Shown: positions 1 through 26,363 of the stretch, one piece after another
Position numbering within the stretch: the first letter of the stretch is position 1
Layout: every line of letters starts with the position of its first letter
Assembly: GCA_960531495.1 (NCBI GenBank)
Contig: OY482853.1
Location: forward strand, 6,458,522 to 6,522,521
Origin: Zeus faber
Taxonomy: Eukaryota > Chordata > Actinopteri > Zeiformes > Zeidae
DNA length: 64,000 nucleotides
Direction: 5' to 3'
The notes under the pieces: generated by a model
Told to the model about the DNA's origin: nothing
Seen by the model: the letters and a program-made list of their open reading frames with translations, nothing else
Database searches by the model: none
Made by a program: the position numbers and the translations under genes

Positions 1-2980
1 TAAATTCTTTACAGCAGAGCCTCTTAAAAAGGGAATTCCACCAAAGCTGCATTTATTCCTTGCTCTTCAAAAGTTGATACCCTTTAAAAAAAAAAAAAAA
101 AAAAAGTTAACAAGACATTTTCAGTAGTTTCTTATGTAGAATTTCTGAGGTGTGACTTATCGAGATCATGATACAAAAAAAAAAAAGCTCAGGAAAATGT
201 CTTTCTTAAAACTCTTAAAATCACTTGGGTAATTTACCCAGGTAATGCAATGGATCATGTAATACAAAGTCCCAATGCAAGAATCCTGCGTGTATTTGAC
301 CTCCTAAAATTTGAACACATCAGAACTAGACCGGTGACTGAGATGGGGAGTCCATCCTTTTAACGGCCATAATCTCAGCTCAGCACCCTTGTTGCTATTG
401 GGGTTATTAACATTTTTTTGACGGGTTTGCAGTTAATTCTATAAACACGCATCCACTCAGCTCGACGCACCTCTCCCGGCGGGCGTGCTACACGGGGAAA
501 CTGTGAACGCCAAACATTTCCAAGGTCAGGGAAGAAACACATCCAGGTTAAGGCTTGCCAAGCTTGATCCATTAATGGCTCTGGTTAGAATACAGCAAAA
601 TAAAAATTCTAATTATTATCTAAAAAATGACTCGACCGCGCATCGCTGGAAGACGCCTTTCGATCTTCGCCTGGGAAACAGGGACCGACAGCTCGGTCAA
701 AATCCTCAAATAAGCCGATCGGGTTTTTAGAGCAGTGAGTGAACGCGGGTGTCGCTGGACGAAAGCAGCTGTTGGAAGAACCGCCCGCTGTCGTTGCGAT
801 GTAAGGGCAACCTGGGGCTGGAAATCCTGCTGAGAGAACGCATTCATTTATCTTCTAAAAAATCATGCCGACGTGACACACTTCCAGGGTCTCTCTTTAA
901 GGACGTGAAATGTTAGAAATCTTGAAAAACAAAATTAAAAAAAAATAAAAATAAAGCCTCCAGGCTTTGAACGGGAACTATTTAGTTCTTTACACTCGGT
1001 AACATTGCATTCCTCAACAGGCACCACGCTGGTCAAGTGTCGCGACGCAAAGCAACGCTCCAAAGCATCACATACAAAACAAAAGCAAAAAACAAACAAA
1101 AAAAAACCAACAAAAAAAACCAAACCGTCGATGAATTTGCGATTTTAAACTATTTTATCCAAACATCACACGCAGCAGCATCAACCCCTCCTTCATATAG
1201 AAAATATAACACTATATCTTACAAGAGGACTAAAGAGAACAGAACACCTATTATGGTACAGGAAACATCGTACAGGCAGAGTATGTACAGCGGTGTGCGG
1301 TGCACACGGGGCTCTGCCACAACATGGAGACAGGTCACCAACGTCAAACCAAACATTTCGCCCGCTTGGCCCTCGAGCGACTCCGACAACACTCTGGTCG
1401 TTGGGCACCAGAGGAAGCGGCCGGCGGCTTTCCATGCTAGTGGCCATATTGTAAAGAGGTCGACTGATCCTCTGTTTGTTCTTTTTATTGGGGTAAAAAA
1501 ATAAAAAATAAAAAAAATCGATGATTGTGGAAATTTCTTACTATTATGTTATGACAATTACGGTAACACGTGTTCTTTAAATTACTCAATTTTGAATTTG
1601 GTTAAGCAATGGCGCTTAAATCAGGGAATCTGAGGTCATGTGAAATGTGTGTACCGACTAGTAAAACGGGCTGAAACTCAATGACACAGGTACAGTCCGT
1701 TAAAGAGGGACGGAATCTGACCTTTGACCTTTTGGGTATGCTGTCGGAACCGCGTGGCCAGTTGATCCACCGCCGGATCAAAGTGTTTGGTTTGATACTG
1801 GGCCGTTCACTGAGCGTGGTGCTATGGTTATTAAGTGCCGCCGGATAAAGAAGTGCTTTAGAATGAGGTACGCTACGATCTGACCACTGTGTCCACTTAG
1901 AACAGAGTGCGCCTCGGCGCTCTGTCAGCCAGAGCAGGTATTTAGTCTCGTCCGACGCCCCCGGCTCTTTAAAGTGTACGCGTTCACGCCGCCGCCACCG
2001 AGACGCGTGGCACGTCCGCTCGGGAGCTCAGGGAGACGCTCGCTCATCCTCCGGTGGCGCGTGTGCGTCCGTCCAAACATAAAGCATCTCCCCTTTACGC
2101 CGTGAGGGCGGGGCGCCTTGGGCAGAGGTGGAAAAATCCAGGTTCAGAAAGTAAAATTCCACTCCGGGATTTGGGAGTCGACCGCGTGGATTAACTAATT
2201 GCCGCCATAGATATGGAAAGCGAGATGCTTCATTCGCCGTGACGCTTCAGTAGCGCCAAATCCTTGCCTCGGCGTCTGACTGCGAGCGCTGCATGGCACT
2301 GTGATAGAAAAGGGTTACAAATCACACTGTTTTATACTGAATAATGTATAATAGCTATGATTATTTCTATAGAACTGTACATATATAACTTTTTACATCC
2401 ATATGTATATGAAATACATACATAACATCCCACCCCTCAGCCCCTACTATAGAAAAAAAAAATGTATACGCTTATTTCTGCCGTCGTAAGAAATATAATT
2501 TGAATATTGTTTCGATCAGTGCTTTCCAGTGCGCTACCTGCGCTGCGGCGCTCAGAATGAACCCCAGGGCAAGACGGCAGCGATATTCATGGCTGAGCGA
2601 TTTGAAGCATCTGGGTTTCAATATCTATGCACAGCCCCAGGTCCAACTAATGAGTGAAATCAGCCTGATCAGTGCACGGATGGAAGGAAAAAAAAAATAC
2701 GGCACAACTTTTATTTTATGGAATTTTTCCACCTCGGGCCTTTGGTCCGACGGCCTGGCAGTTGTGGTCTTCCAGTAAAGACAGTGGGCGAGACTAAGTT
2801 ATAGTGAGTTCTGTTGTGACGGGAGAGTGGATTAAGAGAGAGAGCGAGCGAGAGAGAGAGAGAGAGTGTGAAGGAGTCACAGGGGAAGTGATATCCAGTT
2901 TTAAAAAGACGTTGTTGGTTGATAGGCATGACAGTTTAGAGAAAATAAAATAGTCAGCACTATTCACGCAAGCGGAAGCA
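1..2980 (-). other. rsf1 3' flank / probable 3' UTR, no other gene seen
   Basis: No supported coding exon. AT-rich with several A runs (83-105, 175-186). Minus-strand AATAAA motifs lie at about 2710-2715 (about 270 bases past the rsf1 stop), near 1484 and near 52, so the real transcript end cannot be chosen from sequence alone. Short purine-rich repeat (GAGA type) at 2839-2866. Confidence 0.5.
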
Positions 2981-16575
<13,595 letters not shown>

Positions 16576-16679
16576 TTTCCCAGACGGAGAAGGAAGGAAG
16601 GAGAGGGGGAGAGCGAGCGAGCGAGAGGGGGGCTGGTTGGATGCGACTGCGAAGTTGGGAGGATCATTTTCGGATTTTT

Positions 16680-18400
16680 TTTTTTATTATTATAATTATT
16701 ATTATATTATTATTATTATTGTTGTTGTTATAGATAAATTCTCTCTTATAATCAGTTCACGTCCCCGACCAACAAAGTTCAGGAAAATTAAGAGAGAAAA
16801 AAAAAATCCCCAGTTATTCACACAGTTGTTACCATTTTTATAAAAAAAAAAAAAAAAAGATCAAAATGACACTCGCGGAATTAATTTAATTTATACGTAT
16901 TAGGACGTTAAAGCATCTGAATTGTGACGCAACACAGCGATATATATTTGAAAACACATCTATATCTTTGTGTATAAACCCTTACGCAAAACCACAGGAG
17001 GCGGGCCATACAAACGCATGCCGGTGAAGTTGTGACTCCTGATTGGCTGAACTATTTGACAGAGGGCGGGGCGTCCGGCGTGAAGGGGGCGTGGTTTACA
17101 GTAAACCCTCTTTGTATTCTTCCCCCGCAACTTTATTTAAAAAACAGTGACGTGCAGATTTTTTTTTTTATATTATTTATAAACGTTCTGATAAACATTA
17201 ACCGTCAGTGGATATAACGACGCAAACATGTTTAATTGTGCGATACAAAATAATAATAAAAAAAAACGTGACAATAAATACGAGACGAATAGAATTAAAT
17301 AGCAGGCTAAAAAAAAGGCGGGGAAGACAGGAAAAAGATGCACGGGAGAATATAATATAATGAATAAAATAAATAAAATAAAATAAATAAACAATATGAT
17401 AATGAGTTCTAATATAAAAAGTTATAATAATAATGAATTACCAACATTAATTATACTCAGTTTTCAATTTTAAAGATATTTTAGCATATATTTATATATA
17501 TTAACACCGTGTGTTAATTGAATTACAAGCGTTGAAAGCTTTTTATTATTTATTTACTTTCCTTTTGTAAACAGGACGATCGGTACCGATACCTGTAAAG
17601 ACCCATCATGTAATGTTGAATTAAATTCGGAAACAAATATATATGTATATACATATATATATACATAACGTGTATATTATATATTAAATACGTTAAAACT
17701 GTGCAGAACGGACGAACTACGTCATGGGCTGTCTGTCTGTCTGTCTGCAGATCCCCACCTCCAGGCGGTACCGGCGGAGGAGGAAGGGCTTGTCGATCCC
17801 CCCGGAAGAGCATTCTGAAGACAGTGTGTTTATTGTTGTTGTTGTTGTTGTCGTCTCTGCCCCTGCCCCTGCCCCTGCCCCATGTGCGGTTTCCTCGGCT
17901 CCGTTCCCGGGGACTGTTTTTAATTTGCGTCGCCATAACTGAGCGAGGGAGATGGTCTTCTCCTAGCACCCGCACCGGCAGGTAAATGTGCCCATCCCAT
18001 AATACACGGGGCTGGTACGCCACTGCTTTATGCGAGGTTTCCCTGTTACGCAACGTTTTTGTATTTTGCTTTGCACGAAGTATTCGCCGTTGTTGGTGCA
18101 ACCCTGTTTTATTATTTTTTTGTGCATTTTTATTTTTCTCGCCCGCTGTATTGTTCAGCACAGGGCGCACGGAAGCCTGTAGGGGACTATATTTAAATGC
18201 TCACGTCAACTTGAATATTTAAATGTATTTCCACCATAGCATGATTATTCTCCACATATGTCTGTGTTATTTGAGTGAACATGGAAATGAAAATGTTATA
18301 AACCAATTTGCATTCAAATAGAAAAGTTTTTCTCATTTATCATGTTTTCCACTTCAGACACGAGAGATATATATATATATATATATGTATATGTATATGT
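16680..18400. other. rsf1/panx1 intergenic interval, AT-rich
   Basis: ATT-type repeats at 16683-16725, A/T runs, and (AT)n/TATG stretches near 17638-17670 and 18369-18409. Apart from the possible panx1 leader exon, no gene is seen. Confidence 0.6.
17880..17981 (+). other. panx1: Possible non-coding first exon of panx1
   Basis: A GC-rich block ends at CACCGGCAG followed by GTAAATG, a plausible donor at 17982. A matching acceptor, TTTATCCCCAG, ends at 19175, 26 bases before the panx1 ATG, so the coding exon probably starts at 19176. The 5' limit is a guess. Transcript data would settle it. Confidence 0.4.
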
Positions 18401-18410
18401 ATATATAGTC

Positions 18411-18792
18411 TTAAAGGTGCAGTGCGTAGAATTAAACGGACTTGGCATAAATGGAATATAATATTCATAAGTATGTTCTAATTAGTGTATAATCCCATGA
18501 AAATAAGAATCGTGTTGGCGCTACCTAGGAATGAGCCGTTTTTATCCACATAGTGAGCGGGTAGCTTTCACGGAGACCGCCATATTGCGCCGCCATGTTT
18601 CTACAGTAGCCCAGAACGGACAAACCAAACACTGGCTCAAGAGAGGGCCTTTCGCGGTTTTTTGGTTTTTTTTTTTAAACGTCCACTGGTCTCTCTTCCC
18701 TGTTGCACCGCCATTAGGAGGGGTTTTCAGGTGGTTGCGATCTGCAACCTCACCACTAGATGCCACAAAATACTACAAACTGCACCTTTAAA
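18411..18792 (+). mobile_element. MITE, copy 1, about 380 bp with terminal inverted repeats
   Basis: Ends are inverted repeats: TTAAAGGTGCAGT at the left and ACTGCACCTTTAAA at the right. It has no coding capacity. The interior shares long blocks with 28340-28680 and 41960-42318, for example CCCATGAAAATAAGAATCGT and TTTCTACAGTAGCCCA. A non-autonomous DNA transposon is inferred; the superfamily is not clear. Confidence 0.8.
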
Positions 18793-19201
18793 TCGGAATG
18801 TGTCACGTTTTCATTTCAACATAAACATATCGTCTGACTCATCCATCCATTGTCAAGACAAGTCAAGTTCCTCTGCCTTGTAGTCAACACACCTTCTGTT
18901 TAATACTTCATACTTACCTCTTCAGTTTAACTAACGCACTTTATATTTGCTCTACCCGTAGGGAAACCAAGACACTCCTTGTGCTTACCTCCATATAAAC
19001 CCCACACTAATACCAGTTAACTATTATTTGTTTTGCTTTTATCTACTTTTGCTGTCACAAGTAAGGAAACACTGCTTTCATCATTTTTTGTGTGTGTTTA
19101 TCTTGCATATAGAAAGAGGCAAGATGTAAAAAATGTTTGATGGCACTGTTTTTTTTTGGGGGTTTTTATCCCCAGCCGTCACATAACCCCGCAGCACAAA
19201 G

Positions 19202-22200
19202 ATGGCCATCGCCCACGTGGCCACAGAGTACGTGTTCAGTGACTTCCTGCTGAAGGACCCCAGCCAGGCCCGCTACCGCAGCGTCCGCACGGAGCTGGCC
19301 GTGGACAAGATGGTGACCTGCGTGGCCGTGGGCTTGCCGCTGCTGCTCATCTCCCTGGCCTTCGCTCAGGAGGTCTCCGTAGGTGAGGGCTCCGCCGGAC
19401 CTTCCGCGCGGTTGGCCACAAAACACATGCTCCCTTATATTGAATACGATTTGCGTTTCATGTATTAAGAACTTTGACAGACTTTGGCAAAACAGGGTTT
19501 TCTTACCATGCACCATGGTCATGGAATAATCTTCAGAAAGCTCAAACTAAAAACATTCATATCTATTAATGATTTTAAGAGTATCATAAAGAATGCAGTG
19601 AGGAAGGAATGTCATTGTTTTTTCTTGAGAGGCCATTGAATAGCTGTCATTCTGTTTTATTGTTCATTTGTGTATCATGTACGTGTTTTATATATTTTAT
19701 GTAGTTTATTTTGTATGGCTGCTACCTTGGCCGGGTCTCCCTTGTAAAAGAGATCTTCGATCTCAATGGGACTTCCTGGTTAAATAAAGCGAAGAGAAAA
19801 AAACCCCAAAACATTCATGGTCAAGCATGATTCACTATACGACGGACACTGCAGCCATCTCTTCATCTCGTCTTGTTCTCAACCCCGTGCCATCTGGATC
19901 ATTCTTAATCCTGTTTACCTAGCTTGTCTTTTCATTTGTATCGGGCCTCGCTTGCAGCCGTTTTAAGTGACAACCCTATTGGCCAGGACTACATTAACAC
20001 ATACAGTCCTACCAGGTGAAGGTTATGTTGTTGTGGCTCTCTTACAGGTACTCAGATCAGCTGCTTTGCTCCCGCTAACTTCTCCTGGAAGCAGGCGGCG
20101 TACGTGGACTCTTTCTGCTGGGCGTCCGTGCACACACACACTCTGCCGCTGTGGCTGCACAAGGTGAGGGGCTATAGGGTTACCTGTCAATTGTTATCTG
20201 ATCATTGATCGTAGTCCGGTGTAGATGTGATTATTTATTTAGGTATTATAATCCGGTATGATATGTAATGATTTATTCAAAGAAACAGTGGGTGAGATTC
20301 TCTAGCTATGAACAAACACAGTGTGTAAAGAACCTCACATTGATCATTTTTAAGGTTGTCGTTTGCTCACAGTATAAAAAGTGAGACATGCAACACTAGA
20401 GAGTCTCACACGGTGCACTTGCACATACCAGGAGTTTTTTTTGTGTCAGAGTAGAAAGGTTATTAAGCTGTTAGAAAGGCAACGCTGAGATGGGAGTTAT
20501 GCTCAGCGGTGACGAAGAAGAGCCATTTAGATGATGAACAACGCCTTGTTAAAAATAAAAATAGAATGACGGCAATGATACACCTGTACCGAGGCATTCG
20601 TTAGCCTAACTGGATCCACAGGTTTCTGTTTTCTGTGTGAAAAATCTCCATAATTACTATGTGGTCACATTCAGACACAGTGATAATATATTTTCAGGGT
20701 TTTCAAAGTACAACATCCTGATGTGAAAAGCTGTATAAAATATGGAAGGCATTAAAGATGCATTGACTCCTATCACGCAGATGGAGGGGGTAAATTAGTA
20801 AATGCCACAATTTATTCCATTGACCCCAAACTAACTGTCTAAGTCGGTGCTTGGATGGATAGTCTTTATTGTCTGATAGTTACTGTTCAGGATTTGGAAA
20901 TACAGGAAGACATGACAGGTTCAGCATTCAACCCAGGCCTCATTAAAATGTTGGTTCCCATCATTTTTAACTGTGGATATTATAATCTCGCCAAACACTT
21001 TACTACTTGGGAACTTGACACTGCTGCAACTTCTCGCTGCTTAAATGCATTCCTTTAAGTCTTAAAATGGCTTAAAGAAGGCTGGGTTGTGAAATGGAGA
21101 ACCTCCTCCTCCTCTCCCTATCCGCTCCAGGGCGGCTTCACTCGCTGGCGAATAACCAGGGGTCATGGGTAAAGTTGAATCTCTCTCCTCAGTTCTTCCC
21201 CTACATTCTGCTGTTGGTGGCGGTGATGATGTACACCCCGGCGCTGTTCTGGAGGTTCACCGCCGCCCCGCTGCTGCAGTCGGACCTGGGCTTCATCATG
21301 GAGGAACTGGACCGCTGCTACAACCGAGCCGTGACGCTGGCCAAGCGCATGGCCACCACCGGCCTGCTATCCGCAGACAGGTAGCAGTCCCGCCCCCAAG
21401 ACAGGAGGGGCCACACACCACAGAGTTATTTTGACGTTTGTTCGTGGTAGAAAGTAAAAAAGTATTTTGTTACTATATTTAAATACATTTTTCAAGTGTC
21501 TGTACTTAAGTATGTGCATGTCGGAGCCAAATCCCTAGGCCTGTATTATTGTAAATGGCATCCCCTAGTGACGGCGTAGGGTATTGATTTATCGACTGAG
21601 CTGCAAGGCAAGCTGGTAAATTGAGGCTGGTTCAAGTTCAAGTTCAAGTTCAGGAGATTATTTGTCACATACATATACATACGGTCATACATATATGCAG
21701 TGAGAGGGCATGACACAGTGATTACGCACAATAATCTCTATAAGCTCTAAAAAATACAAAAATGTGGGTAATCGACACAAGGCGCTCGCGCAGGCGACGC
21801 CACCGGCAAACGTTTTTTTCCCACCGCTTCGCTTCCGTTAAGTATTAATATAAAATGCAGTTTATCATTAATTTATTACTGTGTGACGAGGCAAAGCAAA
21901 AAACGGGTCGAGATGACCAAGGGTGTCTATGTGTGTGTGTGTGTCTGTGTTTCTAACACAGTTGCATTACTTAAGCTTAAAACATTTTTTTGGGTCATCC
22001 CATATTATAGGCTCTGTTATATCAGGAGACTGGATGTGACAAGTACTTTTACTTTTAAAAGTATTTGTAGAAATCTCAACATGGTAATACTTTAACTAGA
22101 GAAATTTGGTGTCTGGGTATATATACTTTTAAGGTCTGAGTACTTCTCCCACCACTATTCTATTTAAGAAAATCTGTTCGCCCAGGATTAATGTTTTGTA

Positions 22201-23367
22201 CTTTTTACTGACTAAAGCCACATGGTTTAAATTTGACTTCCTCAATCCCCCACTGTTCGTCTCAAAGAGGAAGATGTATCCCGTTCATTATGCTGCTCAC
22301 TTTGCCTTCTTCTCCTCCCTCCGTGTTCTGTCCTCGTTCGTCTCCTCCTCCGCCCGGACCCCGGGCAGCGACCCCACCGAGGGCTGCTTCATGTACCCGT
22401 TGGTGGAGAAGTACCTGGTGACCAAGTGCTGCTCGCGGGGCCTGCTGATCCGCTACCTGCTGGGCCGCGCCCTCACGCTGCTCATCCTCCTCTGCGCCTG
22501 CACCTACCTGGGCTACTACCTCCGCCTGGCCTCCGTCACCGACGAGTTCGGCTGCTCCCTGCGCTCCGGCCTGCTCGCCTCCGACCCCACCGTCCCCGAC
22601 AAAGTGCAGTGCAAGCTCATTGCTGTGGGGGTCTTCTCCCTGCTCAGGTCACTTTTAGGAGCCACAGGAGGATTTGTTGTGAATAGCGCACCGTCCACCC
22701 TGCGTGGTAGAAGCATGATGACTTTAGGCTGAACTGAAACACAGAAAACATTCAACAGGAATGAATCCATTTACTGCTTAATCAAATATTCATCAGCAAA
22801 AAATGCATCAAATTAATAGTAAATGAGTAATTTTTTTTAATGATGTATCATGTACATTTTTCTAATAATATTAGAAAAATGTACATGTATAATCAGCAAG
22901 GAATATGTACATATTACTTGCTGATTTACAGCTTCACCAATGTATGATTCCTTGTCCCTGTTCCATTATATGAGTATTATCTTTCAGATTGATGGGGAAA
23001 TAAATGTAATAAATTTCCATAACACAGTGATTCTAAGTTCCCTACACAAGGACATTAGGTTGATGCCAAAGATGTAAAAGTAACAGTGTGACTTGTGCTT
23101 TTATCCACAGATCTTTTTACTTAAATTTATTTGATTGCGTTTCCAGCATGGTCAACCTGTTCTTGTTCGTGGCGCTGATTCCCGTGGTGATCTACACCGG
23201 CCTCCGCCCGCTCGTCTGCCACGACTACGCCCGCTTCCTGAAGACCTACCAGGCACTGCCCACCGTCAGCATCCTGCCGAGCCCCGGAGGCCGGTGGGAC
23301 GACCTGGTGCTGTACCTGCTCTTCCTGGAAGAGAACCTGAGCGAGCTCAAGTCCTTCAAGTACATGA

Positions 23368-23417
<50 letters not shown>

Positions 23418-26011
23418 GCGTGTGTGCGTGCATGCGCGCTGACATGCTTCTCCTGTTCTGAAGCTGCTCGAGACACTGAGGCCGATATCTCCATGGAAGA
23501 TTAAGACATAAACACATCAGTTACATACAGCGCCTTTAAGTAGATAAAAATACAATATACACTGAAGAAATGTTGTTAAGCGCAAATAACAGAAAAAGCA
23601 AGCGTCTAATTCTCAAAGCGTCCGCAAAGGGTGAGATGCAGCGCTAACTGCACTCCACACAAATAGCGACTCGGTGCGCCAGTGCTATTTGCACGTATTT
23701 AAATGATGTGTTGTGCACACCTTTGGTGCAACATTGTCCCCTTTCTCTGCAAATGAGCCTCACTGCAAAAAGCCTCCAATTCACACCGGCACTAATAGAC
23801 CGTTAGTGACGCTGTTACCTTCTGCAGAGAGCTGGTGGTAACTGCACAGGAGGCCAAAGATACATTTAAGAAAAGGTTGCGCTGCGTGATCTTCTGCAGA
23901 GAGCTGGTGCAGTTGAAGCACATTTACAAGTGGTGTCAGACTGTCCAGTGATCTGTAAAATATTTTTAGACGTTATTATTCTAATTATCGTTACTGTCAC
24001 GGCATCCGAAGGCAGCGGCGCCTTGAACATGCAGCACTCCGTGGGGGTTTTCCAGACGCACTCCGAAAGCCACTTGACATTCGGAATCATTTATTGTACA
24101 AATAAGGCCTTACAAAGGCTGACAAAAAGGATTCCATAATTCCTTTTAAACTCAAAATATATTGAAAAAAAAAAACAACTAAAAGTTATAGGGAAAAGCG
24201 ATAAAGTGGTCAGAACGGCGTTGAACCAAGGATGGCATCGAACCTCACAGGAACATGGACAGCACCGCGGCGGAGCCATGCAGTGCCTGCGCGATTTGAA
24301 AATTATATACATTGTCCGGTGCCCCGGAGGGTGTAGGGTGGGGAGACCCCCGCCCCGCCTTTCCCCGCTACGCAGGGTGGGACCGCGTTGCACGTCTCTC
24401 CGGTCTCCCTGTGCGTAACGGAGGCGGACCCTTGATTGTCCCTCTATAAAGTCTTATCTTCATTTGTAAAACCCACATTTTTAGGTTTCCTGGACATAAA
24501 ATTGAGAAATCCGCCTCCGTTCCAAACAGATAAAACACATTAAATGTTGTGTTTTGCGCCAGCATGAATATTGGGCATCGGCTTTTCTCATTTTGGGATC
24601 ACCCCCCAGGTACTGGAGCTGTTGAAGCGGCGGGGGGAGTGCTCGGGGGAGGGCTTCGACTGCCTGGGTCTGCTGCAGACGCTCTGCCTGGTGAAGACGG
24701 ACACCCTGGACGGAGGCAAAGCCGCAAGCGCCGCAGGGAAGGCGGACGCCCCGGCCGAGCCCGACGGGGGCCCGCGCTCCGACGGCAGCAACGGCCCCAA
24801 GGCGCCGCCTCCGCCGGACAAGATGGGGGTTGAGATGACGGGTGAGCACGGGGGGGGGCGGTTCTTCTGGCCGCGGGCTCTCAGTCTCCTCTCACTTGTC
24901 TCCGTAAAAAGGCGGAGAAAGAAATTGTACTAATTTGTACGGGAAGGAAGTGACCATTACACATTTTTTTCAGCCTCTTTGAGAAAAGGGGGATGAGTCC
25001 ACGAGGCTGATGTGAGCGGCCGGATCACAGCGCCTGTTTTCATGGTGCGTTCAAATTCCTCTGACGTTTTAGACTTTTTTTTTGTACACGCAGAACGCCT
25101 AAAACCATGTCTAGATCTGTACTTATAGTCGTCAAACCTGGACTGGATTATAATAACAGGTTCCAGTTTGCATTTATATTACAGATTCTGATTTGTAAAA
25201 GTATTATTCTATTTGCGAAAATCCAAAGAACGGTGATTTCACTGCTTTTTCCCCGTCCAGACCACATTGGAACGGGTCCATATCAAAAACCACTATACTT
25301 AGACCGGTCCAACCTAGACTACTATTACACTACTACTACTTACTTCTACTGTTATCCCAGAGAGGCTGAAGATTCTTTAAGACACAGGTTTTGTGAAACC
25401 TTGACTCAACAGTGAAGAAAGACAATAAAAATATCAATGTTACAGTATAACTACAACACGGCCTTTGTTGGTCGTTGGTTTTTGGTTACTTTACAAGTCC
25501 CTGTGTCTCACATGATTGTTATGTAGATCTTGTCTTTCTCACTTAAAAAAAAAAAAGTAGAAAAAATATTTTTTTTCTTTTTGAAAAACAATCAAAACAT
25601 CTTCATAAATTGGTCAATTGGGTCATTTCTTGAACTGACAGAAATAATAATATAATAAAAGTCATTTGGATTTCTTATTATAACCTAGTCCAGGTTTGAC
25701 AGCTATAAGTACAGATCTAGGCATGGCTTAAGGCGGTCTGCGCCTACAAAAAAAAAGTCTAAAAATTCAGAGGAATTTGAATGCACCATGAAAAATAAGC
25801 GCTGTGAATCAGCTGCTCACTTCAGCGTTAAGTTTCCCCAAAACTGCCAAATCGGAAACTAAATTATTTTTTAGTTTCTTTTCCAGGGAAGAATTCCTCT
25901 TGTCATGCAGTGTTTTTTTCAGTGTTAATGTTTTCAGCAACACTGGGTTTTATGATTTCCTATGTTCAGCTGCAATGGGGACCAGGACATCATTGAGGTT
26001 GAGGAAAATTA

Positions 26012-26089
<78 letters not shown>

Positions 26090-26363
26090 AGTTAAATAAA
26101 AAATAGTCTAAAACAGTGAAACAATTATTTTCTTCTGGTTTCTGGTGAAACGATGCCGTGAACAGAATTTGCCTTTGGGCGGAACGCCAACACACCCACA
26201 TGCTCAACTTCAGCGTTGTTTCTTTTGTTATCAGACCGTTTTAGCCGTAGTGAACATTCTTTCCTGTTCCCCAGAGTTCACTGCGCTGCTTCCTGGAAAC
26301 AGCGAGGCGGCGGCAGGCGGCAGCAAGCGCAGCGAAACGGGCGCCGTTCGCCAGCAGATGTGA
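19202..26363 (+). CDS. panx1: Pannexin 1, complete, 7 coding exons
   Basis: Plasma-membrane large-pore channel for ATP and other metabolites. Exons: 19202-19382, 20048-20163, 21193-21380, 22369-22647, 23147-23369, 24610-24841, 26275-26363; total 1308 nt, 435 aa (human 426), all GT-AG with matching phases. The N-terminus ([37 protein letters not shown]) is nearly identical to mammalian Panx1. First extracellular loop cysteines C66 and C84 frame a sequon N71-F-S. TM2 is [14 protein letters not shown]. The loop DEFGCSL...DKVQCKL gives the second cysteine pair. TM4 spans the exon 4/5 junction ([17 protein letters not shown]). The C-tail carries DTLDG at residues 360-364, aligned with the human caspase site DVVDG. 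The tail is Ala/Gly/Pro-rich and ends VRQQM. Paralogue (1a or 1b) not assigned. Confidence 0.95.
19640..19797 (+). mobile_element. 3' end of a LINE
   Basis: Carries the familiar fish LINE tail: CTTGGCCGGGTCTCCCTTGT, AAAAGAGATCTTCGATCTCA, GGTTAAATAAAG and then an A-rich stretch. Typical of 5'-truncated L1/Tx1-type copies. Lies in panx1 intron 1, sense orientation. Confidence 0.65.
21625..21820 (+). repeat. Interspersed repeat, copy 1
   Basis: Blocks GTCACATACATATACATACG, CATACATATATGCAGTGA, TTACGCACAATAA and GGCGCTCGCGCAGGCGAC recur in the same order at 62205-62385. Preceded by a short TTCAAG tandem (21630-21652). Family not recognised; in panx1 intron 3. Confidence 0.65.
22850..22926. repeat. 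Two adjacent palindromes in panx1 intron 4
   Basis: First: perfect 17-base arms 22850-22866 and 22870-22886 with a 3-base spacer. Second: 22891-22926, a 36-base palindrome with one mismatched pair. Both contain TGTACAT near their arms or centre. Confidence 0.9.
23370..23440. repeat. (GT)n microsatellite starting at the panx1 exon 5 donor
   Basis: Exon 5 ends AAG and the intron starts directly as GTGTGTGTGT for about 21 units, then passes into mixed GT/GC steps. Confidence 0.95.
23600..23920. repeat. Probable interspersed repeat in panx1 intron 5
   Basis: Contains an imperfect direct repeat: TCTGCAGAGAGCTGGTG occurs at about 23821 and again at about 23891. Base composition and short subterminal-type repeats suggest a non-autonomous DNA element, but ends were not resolved. 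Confidence 0.35.
25006..25826. mobile_element. Foldback-type element with inverted arms of about 150 bp
   Basis: Left arm (about 25006-25155) is matched in reverse complement by the right arm (about 25668-25826). Matching blocks include TTCAAATTCCTCTGA, CTAGATCTGTACTTATAG, GTCAAACCTGGACT and TCACAGCGC. About 500 bp of non-coding AT-rich spacer. A non-autonomous DNA element is inferred. In panx1 intron 6. Confidence 0.85.
26012..26089. repeat. (ATT)n microsatellite in panx1 intron 6
   Basis: About 26 ATT units with one ACT interruption. Confidence 0.9.
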
